DNA of 64,000 nt from Flavobacteriaceae bacterium (GTDB lineage: Bacteria > Bacteroidota > Bacteroidia > Flavobacteriales > Flavobacteriaceae). Within the stretch, counting starts at the first letter, position 1; the number at the start of each line of letters is the position of its first letter. This document shows, one piece after another, positions 45,183 to 52,868 of this stretch. The position numbers and the translations under genes are program-made. The notes beneath the pieces were generated by a model, which had not been told where the DNA came from, ran no database searches, and worked only from the letters and a program-made list of their open reading frames with translations. The DNA lies in the NCBI GenBank assembly GCA_002746415.1, contig NVXD01000018.1, positions 124,001 to 188,000 on the forward strand. The letters are read 5' to 3'.

Positions 45183-47960
45183 CTATAATTTTTCTTTGAG
45201 ATATGGTGTGGTAACAGACCTCTTGTTTTTGATTACCTCCTCAGGTGTTCCTTGAACAATTAACTGTCCACCTTTATCACCACCTTCTAACCCAAGATCA
45301 ATAATATAATCGGCACATTTTATAAGCTCAATATTATGTTCAATCACAATTATGGAATGCCCTGTGTCGATTAATGCGTCAAACGACTTCAATAATTTTT
45401 TAATATCATGGAAATGCAGACCAGTGGTGGGCTCATCAAAAATAAACAAGGCTTTTTCTTTAGATTTTCCTTTAACTAGAAAGGAAGCAAGTTTTATACG
45501 CTGGGCTTCACCACCAGAAAGAGTCGAAGAGGATTGTCCTAAAGTAACATACCCTAAGCCAACATCCTGCAAAGGTTTTAGTTTAGCCATTATTTTGTTC
45601 TGCGCATGTTCTTGGAAAAAGGCAACGGCATTGTCAATGGTCATATTAAGGATGTCATCTATTGAGGCATCCTGAAACTTTACTTCTAGCACTTCTTTTT
45701 TAAAGCGTTTGCCTTTACAGACATCACACTCTAAATGTACATCGGCCATAAACTGCATTTCTACAGTGATTTCTCCTTCTCCCTTACATTTCTCACACCT
45801 GCCACCATCCACATTAAATGAAAAATGCTTGGGTTGGTAGCCTCTTATTTTACTTAATTTTTGAGATGAAAATAACGCACGAATGTCATCATATGCCTTA
45901 ATATAGGTCACTGGGTTGGAACGAGAAGATCTACCAATAGGATTTTGATCCACAAACTCCACATGTTTCACGGACTCATATTTTCCTCCTACAGCTGTGT
46001 ATTGGCCCGCTTTTTGGCCATATCCACCCACTTCTTTAAGGATAATAGGGTACAGTATCTTTTTAACTAAGGTGCTTTTTCCACTCCCAGAAACGCCTGT
46101 AACCACTGTGAGCATGTTCAAAGGGAAGGTAACATCTATGTTTTTAAGGTTGTTTTCCCTAGCTCCTTTAATTTCAATATAGTTTTTTGATGCTCTCCTT
46201 ATTTTCGGAACTTCAATTTTTTTCGTGCCATTGAGGTAACCCGCTGTGAGTGATGATGACTTTAATATTTCATTTAAAGTACCATAAGCCACCACTTCAC
46301 CACCATTGGTGCCGGCTTCTGGACCAATATCTATTACGGCATCGGCTGCTTTCATGATGTCTTCATCATGTTCTACAACAATAACAGTATTTCCTAAATC
46401 TCTGAGCGATTTTAATACATCTATTAAATTTTCCGTATCCTTTGGATGCAAACCAATACTAGGTTCGTCCAAAATGTACATGGAGCCTACCAGGCTACTC
46501 CCTAAAGAAGTTGCTAGATTTATCCGTTGACTCTCCCCGCCAGATAGCGTATTGGATTTTCTATTTAAGGTCAAATAACTTAAACCTACCTTAAAGAGAA
46601 ATCCCAAACGGGTATTTATTTCGGTTAGGAGCCTTGATGCAATTTTAGCATCATGCTGGTTAAGAGACAGTTTTTCAAAAAATGCAATAAGTTTTGTTAT
46701 AGGTAGTTCTACCAAATCAGATATGGATTTTCCATCCACTAAAACATAATCTGTTTCTTTTCGCAATCGTTTCCCCTTGCATTGGTTGCATTTGGTTTTT
46801 CCACGATAGCGAGAAAGCATTACCCTATTTTGAATTTTATAGCTTTTATCCTCTAATTCTTTAAAGAACAGGCTTAGACCTGTAAAATGTTCATTCCCAT
46901 CCCAGACAAGATATTTTTGCTCATCCGTAAGCTCAAACCAAGGTTTATGAATAGGAAAATCAAATTTATAGGCAGCTTTTACTAATTGGTCTTTATACCA
47001 ACTCATACTTTCTCCTCTCCAAGGAAATATAGCACTCTCATAAACAGATAAAGAACTATTGGGCACTACCAAATCTTGATCAATACCTATAACATCCCCA
47101 TAACCTTCGCATTTGGGGCATGCGCCATAAGGATTATTAAAACTGAACAAATGCGTGTTGGGCTCTAGGAATTTCATCCCGTCCAACTCAAATTTATTAC
47201 TAAACCCTTTTTCAATTTTGGTTGCCAATTCTTCAATAATACATTCGCCATCTCCCTCAAAGAAGGCGGTATCTATGGCATTGGCTAATCTATTGAAAAA
47301 ATCTTCATCGTCCTTGGTGATGATTCTATCTACCACTAAATGGAACTTTCTATCTATTTTTGTGATGGAATCATTTATGCGCACAATTTCTCCCTTGTAC
47401 TTTATTCTTGCATACCCTTGTTTGGATAATATTTGTAAAGATTTTATTGGATCTCTATCTTTTCTAATTGTAATTGGTGCCAATAGTAAAAGTTTAGTTC
47501 CTATTGGAAACTCTTTTATATAGGACATTACATCAGTTACGGTATGTTTTTTTACTTCCTTTCCTGATATTGGTGAAACGGTTCTTCCAATACGAGCAAA
47601 TACTAATTTAAGATAATCATATATTTCCGTGGTAGTGCCTACTGTGGAACGTGGGTTGGTGGAGTTTACTTTTTGCTCAATGGCTATGGCAGGAGCGATA
47701 CCTTTTATATAATCTACTTTTGGTTTGTTTAGTTTTCCCAAAAACTGACGTGCATATGAAGAAAGACTTTCCACATAACGCCTTTGCCCTTCTGCATATA
47801 AGGTGTCAAACGCTAAGGTAGACTTTCCTGAACCAGACAAACCCGTTATTACAACTAGTTTGTTTCTAGGGATTACAACATCAATATTCTTTAAATTGTG
47901 CAGTTTTGCACCCTTAATAATGATGTTTTCTTTCGGATTTACTTCTGAAATTGATGGCAT
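45183..47960 (-). CDS. uvrA: Excinuclease ABC subunit A
   Basis: A protein of about 925 residues: the damage-recognition ATPase of nucleotide excision repair. Two ABC modules are visible (GLSGSGKSTLAFDT, GVSGSGKSTLVKK; LSGGESQRI, LSGGEAQRI). Zinc-finger CxxC pairs CPKC, CNQC, CEKC and CDVC are present. An upstream in-frame Met at 48002 would add 14 residues, but a TATCTTTG promoter box at 47978-47985 falls inside that extension, so ATG 47960 is chosen. Confidence 0.97.
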   Translation of the reverse strand: MPSISEVNPKENIIIKGAKLHNLKNIDVVIPRNKLVVITGLSGSGKSTLAFDTLYAEGQRRYVESLSSYARQFLGKLNKPKVDYIKGIAPAIAIEQKVNSTNPRSTVGTTTEIYDYLKLVFARIGRTVSPISGKEVKKHTVTDVMSYIKEFPIGTKLLLLAPITIRKDRDPIKSLQILSKQGYARIKYKGEIVRINDSITKIDRKFHLVVDRIITKDDEDFFNRLANAIDTAFFEGDGECIIEELATKIEKGFSNKFELDGMKFLEPNTHLFSFNNPYGACPKCEGYGDVIGIDQDLVVPNSSLSVYESAIFPWRGESMSWYKDQLVKAAYKFDFPIHKPWFELTDEQKYLVWDGNEHFTGLSLFFKELEDKSYKIQNRVMLSRYRGKTKCNQCKGKRLRKETDYVLVDGKSISDLVELPITKLIAFFEKLSLNQHDAKIASRLLTEINTRLGFLFKVGLSYLTLNRKSNTLSGGESQRINLATSLGSSLVGSMYILDEPSIGLHPKDTENLIDVLKSLRDLGNTVIVVEHDEDIMKAADAVIDIGPEAGTNGGEVVAYGTLNEILKSSSLTAGYLNGTKKIEVPKIRRASKNYIEIKGARENNLKNIDVTFPLNMLTVVTGVSGSGKSTLVKKILYPIILKEVGGYGQKAGQYTAVGGKYESVKHVEFVDQNPIGRSSRSNPVTYIKAYDDIRALFSSQKLSKIRGYQPKHFSFNVDGGRCEKCKGEGEITVEMQFMADVHLECDVCKGKRFKKEVLEVKFQDASIDDILNMTIDNAVAFFQEHAQNKIMAKLKPLQDVGLGYVTLGQSSSTLSGGEAQRIKLASFLVKGKSKEKALFIFDEPTTGLHFHDIKKLLKSFDALIDTGHSIIVIEHNIELIKCADYIIDLGLEGGDKGGQLIVQGTPEEVIKNKRSVTTPYLKEKL

Positions 47961-47977
47961 TGTTATTCTTAAGTGTG

Positions 47978-47985
47978 CAAAGATA
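47978..47985 (-). promoter_or_regulatory. Candidate -7 box TATCTTTG for uvrA
   Basis: Minus-strand TATCTTTG followed by GCAC matches TAnnTTTG, 18 bases before the chosen uvrA start. It decides against the longer N-terminus. A TTG lies 14 bases further upstream, closer than the usual spacing. Confidence 0.55.
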
Positions 47986-48158
47986 CAATATGTCCAATTC
48001 AATTGCTAAGGGACGTCATTCCCGAATATTTTTATGTAAAGAAATGGTGTTGAATGCCCTATATTTTATTTTTTTTATATATTTGACATTGAATATAAAA
48101 ATAGAATAGCCTATACCGCACAATTACTTTTTAAAAGTTAACCTATAAAAATCTAAAT

Positions 48159-48176
48159 CTTTCCAATAGTGGAAAG
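48159..48176 (+). promoter_or_regulatory. Leader hairpin before sigma gene 1
   Basis: CTTTCCA / TGGAAAG with loop ATAG forms a perfect 7-bp stem 31 bases before the start codon. A related, weaker sequence (CCCTTTAAATAGGAAAC) lies at the same place before the second sigma gene. The leader may therefore be part of the duplicated unit. Confidence 0.45.
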
Positions 48177-48206
48177 ACGGTGATTTTAGCTAAAAAAAGT
48201 AATTAC

Positions 48207-48791
48207 ATGGAACTTCAAATTGATGATTCGGTATTAGTAAAAAATTATATTCAAGGAGATGAAAGATCTCTAGAAATCCTTATCAACAGGCATAATCAAC
48301 GAATCAGTAGCTTTATTTATTCCAAGGTATTAAACCAGAGTATCACAGATGATATTTTTCAGGATACCTTCATTAAGGTCATTAGAACCCTAAAGAGGGG
48401 CTCATATAGCGAAGAAGGTAAGTTCTTGCCTTGGGTTATGCGGATAGCCCATAACCTTATTATAGATTACTTTAGAAAGAAAAACAGACTTCCCAAATTT
48501 GAATGCAATGACAATTTCAATATTTTCTCCATTATTGGTGATGGAAAATTGAATGCGGAAAAGCAGTTGATTAAGAATCAAATAGATTTTGATATCAAGC
48601 TAATGATAGAAGAATTGCCGGGTGACCAACAAGAGGTTATTACAATGCGCATGTACAAGGATATGAGTTTTAAAGAAATATCTGAGAATACTGGAGTAAG
48701 TATCAATACTGCATTGGGTAGAATGCGTTATGGATTAATCAATCTAAGAAAGATGATTGAGAAGCATAATATCGTTTTAACGAATTATTAG
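48207..48791 (+). CDS. RNA polymerase sigma factor (ECF/sigma-70 family), copy 1
   Basis: A protein of about 194 residues. Region 2 has the FQDTFIKVIRTLKRGSY core with WVMRIAHNLIIDYFRK (region 2.3-2.4). Region 4 has MSFKEISENTGVSINTALGRMRYGL as its helix-turn-helix. No anti-sigma gene of the FecR type follows; instead there is a 47-residue peptide gene 71 bases downstream. An in-frame GTG at 48180 exists, but ATG 48207 matches the start of the paralogue at 49311. The two sigma proteins are about three-quarters identical by eye, so they are recent duplicates. Confidence 0.93.
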   Translation: MELQIDDSVLVKNYIQGDERSLEILINRHNQRISSFIYSKVLNQSITDDIFQDTFIKVIRTLKRGSYSEEGKFLPWVMRIAHNLIIDYFRKKNRLPKFECNDNFNIFSIIGDGKLNAEKQLIKNQIDFDIKLMIEELPGDQQEVITMRMYKDMSFKEISENTGVSINTALGRMRYGLINLRKMIEKHNIVLTNY

Positions 48792-48862
48792 GTCATAGGA
48801 CGAACAAGGTAAATACATCCGTATACGCTACGTTATCTTAAAACATAGCAAACCAAAATAAT

Positions 48863-49006
48863 ATGGAAAAAATTTACGCTAAGAAAAAACAGACTTGTGA
48901 ATTAGTTAATGCTCAACCAAAGACGGTACAGTTTTTATTGAACTACTCTAAATCACTACACATTGTAGATTATAATGGTTTAAAGTTTGAAAGTAACAAG
49001 AATTAG
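48863..49006 (+). CDS. 47-residue peptide paired with sigma factor, copy 1
   Basis: A short gene: MEKIYAKKKQTCELVNAQPK, then TVQFLLNYSKSLHIVDYNG and a charged end. It has an exact-length homologue (47 residues, about 60 percent identical) in the same position after the second sigma gene. The shared core is FLLNYSKSL with a preceding Thr-Cys. A terminator follows. Conservation of length, start and core between duplicates shows this is translated. It could be a sigma regulator or partner, but function is unknown. Confidence 0.8.
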   Translation: MEKIYAKKKQTCELVNAQPKTVQFLLNYSKSLHIVDYNGLKFESNKN

Positions 49007-49078
49007 ACCTTTAAAATTTATTGGCAACGTAGCACAAGGCAATTAATTGTCTTTTACAATGCGTTCTTATATAGTATG

Positions 49079-49106
49079 AGCCCCATCTTTTTGATGGGGC
49101 TTTTTT
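49079..49106 (+). terminator. Rho-independent terminator after cassette copy 1
   Basis: AGCCCCATC / GATGGGGCT with a short T-rich loop and a six-T tail. It separates the two sigma/peptide cassettes into independent transcripts. Confidence 0.95.
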
Positions 49107-49123
49107 ATTAGAGAAATATAAAA

Positions 49124-49162
49124 CCGCTGTTTGACATCATAAATCCGTTGTTTGACAACATA
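49124..49162 (+). promoter_or_regulatory. Tandem direct repeat with TTTGACA core, 21-bp period
   Basis: CCGCTGTTTGACATCATA (49124-49141) and CCGTTGTTTGACAACATA (49145-49162) match at 16 of 18 positions and are offset by exactly 21 bases, two helical turns. They lie about 150 bases before sigma gene 2. A single TTTGACA also occurs upstream of sigma gene 1 near 48081. This looks like a pair of regulator or sigma-factor sites. Confidence 0.6.
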
Positions 49163-49310
49163 CTTTTTTGCAGACTTCCCTATTTATATACTTTTAAAAT
49201 GTAATTGAGAATCAAATAGATAGCAAAGCAGTTACATATTAGAATAATATAACATCAAAAAATAGCAACCCTTTAAATAGGAAACTCATTTAACTAAAAA
49301 AATAATTTAC

Positions 49311-49892
49311 ATGGAAGTTCAAATAGAAGATTCAGTATTAGTAAGAGAGTACATAAGCGGAAATGAAAAAGCTTTAGAAGCTCTTGTTAATAGACACAAT
49401 CAGAGAATAAGTAGCTTTATTTACTCTAAAGTGTTGAATCGTGACATTACAGAAGATATTTTCCAAGATACTTTCATTAAAGTAATCAATACATTAAAGA
49501 AGGGTTCCTATAGTGAAGAGGGTAAGTTTTTACCATGGGTAATGAGAATTGCACATAATTTGATTATTGATCATTTCAGAAAAAATAAAAGAATGCCAAT
49601 GTTTGAAGGCAATGATGATTTTAATATTTTTTCGGTTATAAGTGATGATAAATTGAATGCAGAGAAACTGATTATAAAAGAACAGATTGATTCAGATTTA
49701 AGAGTGTTGGTTGATGAATTGCCAGAGGATCAAAGAGAAGTACTTCTTATGCGTATCTATAAAGACATGAGTTTTAAAGAAATATCTGAAAACACGGGAG
49801 TTAGTATAAACACTGCCTTGGGAAGAATGAGATATGCTTTAATCAACCTTAGAAAAATAATTGAGAAAAATAATATTGTATTGACAAGCTAA
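49311..49892 (+). CDS. RNA polymerase sigma factor (ECF/sigma-70 family), copy 2
   Basis: A 193-residue sigma factor with region 2 (FQDTFIKVINTLKKGSY, WVMRIAHNLIIDHFRK) and region 4 (MSFKEISENTGVSINTALGR). It is a close paralogue of the gene at 48207. The divergence is mostly in surface residues and in the linker between regions 2 and 4. The DNA-reading helices are almost unchanged, so the two may read the same or very similar promoters. A 47-residue peptide gene follows. Confidence 0.93.
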   Translation: MEVQIEDSVLVREYISGNEKALEALVNRHNQRISSFIYSKVLNRDITEDIFQDTFIKVINTLKKGSYSEEGKFLPWVMRIAHNLIIDHFRKNKRMPMFEGNDDFNIFSVISDDKLNAEKLIIKEQIDSDLRVLVDELPEDQREVLLMRIYKDMSFKEISENTGVSINTALGRMRYALINLRKIIEKNNIVLTS

Positions 49893-49959
49893 AGTCAAAA
49901 ACCTTATAAAGCAATATATCCATGTTAGTGGCGTTATTATGACATAACAATACTATTAT

Positions 49960-50103
49960 ATGGAAAAAATTTACTCTGAACAACACAATACATGTAGACT
50001 GGCTAAAGCCTGTCCTGAAACTGTTTCGTTTCTTTTGAATTACTCCAAGTCACTGTATATTACGCAGTACAATAATATAAGATTCGAAGGAAATCTAAAT
50101 TAA
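49960..50103 (+). CDS. 47-residue peptide paired with sigma factor, copy 2
   Basis: MEKIYSEQHNTCRLAKACPE, then TVSFLLNYSKSLYITQYNN and a short end. Same length and position as the peptide at 48863, sharing MEKIY, TC, P-TV and FLLNYSKSL. It has two cysteines where copy 1 has one. A strong terminator follows six bases after its stop. Function is unknown; a regulator or accessory peptide of the sigma factor is inferred from linkage. Confidence 0.8.
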   Translation: MEKIYSEQHNTCRLAKACPETVSFLLNYSKSLYITQYNNIRFEGNLN

Positions 50104-50108
50104 AAAAC

Positions 50109-50138
50109 AAAAAGAACTCCTAATTAGGAGTTCTTTTT
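50109..50138. terminator. Bidirectional terminator overlapping the nth stop codon
   Basis: AAAAAGAACTCCTAA / TTAGGAGTTCTTTTT is a perfect 15-bp palindrome. It ends cassette copy 2 and also contains the last codons and stop of the convergent nth gene. Confidence 0.93.
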
Positions 50139-50786
50139 GTTTTTACTATAGTCATCCAATACCGTTTTTCTACCAATTGTCTTGGTAATAGGGTCTTTTT
50201 CAAGATTCCAGCCTCTAGCTGGTGAATATTCGCGGCCATACCATATAATTTGTAAGTGAAGGTCGTTCCATATCTCTTTTGGAAACAATCTTTTTGCATC
50301 TTTTTCTGTCTGTACAACATTTTTGCCATTTGTAAATCCCCACCTATATAGTAACCTATGTATGTGCGTATCTACTGGAAAAGCTGGAATTCCAAAAGCT
50401 TGGGAAACTACAACGCTGGCAGTTTTATGACCTACTGAAGGAAATTCTTCCAACAATTTAATATCAGTCGGCACAATTCCATTATATTTTTCAATCAGAA
50501 TTTTAGAAAGCCCAAATATTCCTTTAGATTTCATAGGGGAAAGCCCTACAGGTCTTATAATATCCCTAATTTCTTCAACAGTTAATTTTACCATATCATA
50601 AGGATTATCTGCTTTTGCAAAAAGTAAAGGTGTAATTTTGTTTACCCTAACATCTGTACTTTGAGCTGAAAGCAGCACAGCAATTAACAAGGTGTATGGG
50701 TCCTTGTGTTCAAGAGGTACTGGTATTGTAGGATATATTTTTTGAAGTGTTTTTATAACAAATGCTACTTTTTCTACCTTCGTCAT
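50124..50786 (-). CDS. nth: Endonuclease III homologue without the Fe-S cluster
   Basis: A 220-residue HhH-GPD DNA glycosylase. The helix-hairpin-helix and catalytic lysine lie in FPSVGHKTASVV, and the catalytic Asp in FPVDTHIHR. The C-terminal four-cysteine [4Fe-4S] motif of E. coli Nth is absent: the region reads YGREYSPARGWNLEKDP and the whole protein contains no cysteine. I believe such forms exist in other Flavobacteriia. It likely removes oxidised pyrimidines. Divergent from bcp. Confidence 0.92.
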   Translation of the reverse strand: MTKVEKVAFVIKTLQKIYPTIPVPLEHKDPYTLLIAVLLSAQSTDVRVNKITPLLFAKADNPYDMVKLTVEEIRDIIRPVGLSPMKSKGIFGLSKILIEKYNGIVPTDIKLLEEFPSVGHKTASVVVSQAFGIPAFPVDTHIHRLLYRWGFTNGKNVVQTEKDAKRLFPKEIWNDLHLQIIWYGREYSPARGWNLEKDPITKTIGRKTVLDDYSKNKKNS

Positions 50787-50837
50787 TTATGCTTAATTTA
50801 GTGCTGGATAGTAATTCAAATTTAATAAAAGATATCA

Positions 50838-51290
50838 ATGAATACATTAAAAGTAGGGGATAAGGTAGCTGAATTTTCAGTAAAGGACCAAGACGGCAAT
50901 ATCGTTTCATTAGAAGACTATAAAGGAAAAAAATTGATTGTATTTTTCTACCCTAAAGCCAACACACCGGGTTGTACAGTGGAAGCATGTAATCTTAGAG
51001 ATCATTACGAAGAACTTCAAAATGCTGGATATGAGCTTCTTGGAGTAAGTGCAGACTCTCAAAAAAAGCAAGCCAGTTTTAGGAATAAATTTAACTTCCC
51101 TTTTCCATTATTGGCGGACGAAGACCATACCGTACTCAATATTTTTGGCGTTTGGGGACTTAAAAAATTTATGGGTAGGGAATTTGACGGAATTCATAGA
51201 AAGACATTTGTAATTGATGAAAATGGAACAATTACCAAAGTTATTGATAAGGTTAAGACAAAAGACCATGCGCAACAATTATTGGAATAA
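50838..51290 (+). CDS. bcp: Thioredoxin-dependent thiol peroxidase (peroxiredoxin Bcp/PrxQ)
   Basis: A 150-residue peroxiredoxin. The peroxidatic Cys46 lies in TPGCTVEAC and the resolving Cys51 five residues on, the alpha2-helix arrangement of Bcp/PrxQ. It reduces peroxides using thioredoxin. Divergent from nth with a 51-base gap, which links two oxidative-damage genes on one intergenic region. A terminator follows its stop. Confidence 0.95.
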   Translation: MNTLKVGDKVAEFSVKDQDGNIVSLEDYKGKKLIVFFYPKANTPGCTVEACNLRDHYEELQNAGYELLGVSADSQKKQASFRNKFNFPFPLLADEDHTVLNIFGVWGLKKFMGREFDGIHRKTFVIDENGTITKVIDKVKTKDHAQQLLE

Positions 51291-51295
51291 AAAAT

Positions 51296-51317
51296 CCTCA
51301 CATTGTGAGGCTTTTTT
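51296..51317. terminator. Rho-independent terminator after bcp
   Basis: CCTCAC / GTGAGG with loop ATT, an A-run before and six T after. It can serve both bcp and the convergent gene at 51339. Confidence 0.9.
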
Positions 51318-51338
51318 ATTTATAATACGATAAAAGCT

Positions 51339-52793
51339 TTATTCTTCATTCTGTATTACTGGTTTTTTTTGAAATAAATGCTCTTTTTTAATAATTTGTG
51401 AAATCCCTTCTGGTAGCATTTCTTCCCAGCCTTCTTCACCATTGGAGATTTTCTTAAGGACATCCCTAGAAAAAACATGCATGATTTCTGGATCATAATC
51501 AATAATGTCCATAACCTTACTGTTATACTTAAAAAATTTATATAATTCCTTCATTCTGGGGTGCACTTGAATATTATTACTGGTCATAATTTGCCCAGTT
51601 TCATTATTCTTCATTGGATAGAGGTAGACTCTAAGGTTTTTAAAGAATAATTTTCCAAATGCCTCCAATATGCCACCACTTAAATGCTTGTAATATTGTT
51701 CGTCAAATATATCTACCAAATTATTGACGCCCATGGTAAGTCCGATTCTCTTTTTGGTATAATTATTAAAATATTCTACCAATTTATAATATTCTTGAAA
51801 TTTGGATATCATTACTGTATGCCCTAAAGAGCATAATAATTTGGCCCTGTCCATAAAATCCTGCTCATCTATTTCACCTGAGGCTTTTAAATTGGAAAGG
51901 GTTATTTCAAAAATAACTATGGTTTTTGCCTCTACAACTGTTTGCTCCCTTATAAAAATATCATAAGATTTTTCAAGCATGTCTACATTGACCTTGGTTA
52001 CCGGTCTAAAACTTCCCCTTAAGGCGAGAATGTTCTTTTTGTACAAAATTGCAGCCGGTAAGAGGTTGTTGCCATCTGGACCAAACATAACCGCATCGGT
52101 CATATCATTCTTAATAAGTTGAAGGCTAATCAACCTATTGTCCACATTCTTAAAATTAGGACCTGAGAAGTTTACCATGTCAATTTCCACAGTATCCGTA
52201 TCTATATGGTCATATAAATATTTAATTAATTTCCTTGGCTTATTGTATTTGTAAAAAGCGCCATAAATAAGATTAACACCCATTATTCCGAGCGTTTCTT
52301 GTTGCAACCTAGCTTCGTTCTGCTTAAAGCGCACATGTAAGATTATCTCATCATATTCTTTTTGGTTCTGGTCTAACTGAAACCGTAGCCCTACCCATCC
52401 ATGACCTTTATATCTTTTAGAAAAATCTATGGTAGCCACAGTATTGGCATAGGAAAAGAAAAGCCTATCTGGCTGGTCTTCCCGGTTAATACGTTCTTCC
52501 ATGAGTCGCATTTCGTGGGAAAGCATTTTCTTTAGCCTTGATTGTGATACATATCTATTATTATCTTCAACCCCATATATAGCATCACTAAAATCTTTGT
52601 CATAGGCGCTCATTGCTTTAGCAATGGTACCAGAAGCACCACCCGACCTAAAGAAATGCCGAGCTGTTTCTTGTCCAGCCCCAATTTCTGCAAATGTTCC
52701 GTAAATATTTGGGTTTAGATTTATCCTAAGCGTTTTTGCTTTTATGGAAGGGACGTTTTCAAAACCTACATCCTTTTTTAAGACTGAAGCCAT
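51339..52793 (-). CDS. Conserved cytoplasmic protein of unknown function
   Basis: A 484-residue soluble protein without signal or transmembrane segments. I recognise the N-terminal block (LRINLNPNIYGTFAEIGAGQETARHFF, followed by a Gly-rich SGGASGTIAKAMSAYD) as a strongly conserved hypothetical found across several bacterial phyla. It is sometimes mislabelled 'TonB-dependent receptor' or 'nicotinate-nucleotide adenylyltransferase' in databases; nothing here supports either name. The GAGQETARHFF-like loop could bind a nucleotide or cofactor, but that is speculation. A TAACTTTG box precedes it. Confidence 0.85.
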   Translation of the reverse strand: MASVLKKDVGFENVPSIKAKTLRINLNPNIYGTFAEIGAGQETARHFFRSGGASGTIAKAMSAYDKDFSDAIYGVEDNNRYVSQSRLKKMLSHEMRLMEERINREDQPDRLFFSYANTVATIDFSKRYKGHGWVGLRFQLDQNQKEYDEIILHVRFKQNEARLQQETLGIMGVNLIYGAFYKYNKPRKLIKYLYDHIDTDTVEIDMVNFSGPNFKNVDNRLISLQLIKNDMTDAVMFGPDGNNLLPAAILYKKNILALRGSFRPVTKVNVDMLEKSYDIFIREQTVVEAKTIVIFEITLSNLKASGEIDEQDFMDRAKLLCSLGHTVMISKFQEYYKLVEYFNNYTKKRIGLTMGVNNLVDIFDEQYYKHLSGGILEAFGKLFFKNLRVYLYPMKNNETGQIMTSNNIQVHPRMKELYKFFKYNSKVMDIIDYDPEIMHVFSRDVLKKISNGEEGWEEMLPEGISQIIKKEHLFQKKPVIQNEE

Positions 52794-52812
52794 TCTATAT
52801 GTTTTGCTTTGG

Positions 52813-52820
52813 CAAAGTTA
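52813..52820 (-). promoter_or_regulatory. Candidate -7 box TAACTTTG
   Basis: Minus-strand TAACTTTG followed by CC, 20 bases before the start of the 484-residue gene. Confidence 0.5.
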
Positions 52821-52854
52821 CTAAGATCATCTAATCTTTTAATTAAATATGTTA

Positions 52855-52862
52855 TAAATTTG
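52855..52862 (+). promoter_or_regulatory. Candidate -7 box TAAATTTG
   Basis: TAAATTTG lies only six bases before the ATG of the MBL-fold gene. If used, the transcript would be leaderless or nearly so. It is back to back with the divergent box at 52813. Confidence 0.4.
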
Positions 52863-52868
52863 ACTTAA

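Larger units (their letters stand above)
49007..49310 (+). other. Intergenic region between the duplicated cassettes
   Basis: These 304 bases hold a terminator (49079-49106), a 21-bp-period direct repeat (49124-49162) and an AT-rich leader with the CCCTTTAAATAGGAAAC element. No further gene is seen. Confidence 0.8.

Noticed and set aside
47961-48002. Longer N-terminus for UvrA
   Set aside because: A TATCTTTG promoter box lies inside the extension, and the extra residues do not resemble UvrA N-termini.
48081-48110. TTTGACA with a downstream AT-rich block as a classical E. coli-type sigma-70 promoter
   Set aside because: Bacteroidota housekeeping sigma uses TTG/TAnnTTTG, and the -10-like match is weak. 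The motif is kept only as a possible relative of the 49124 repeat.
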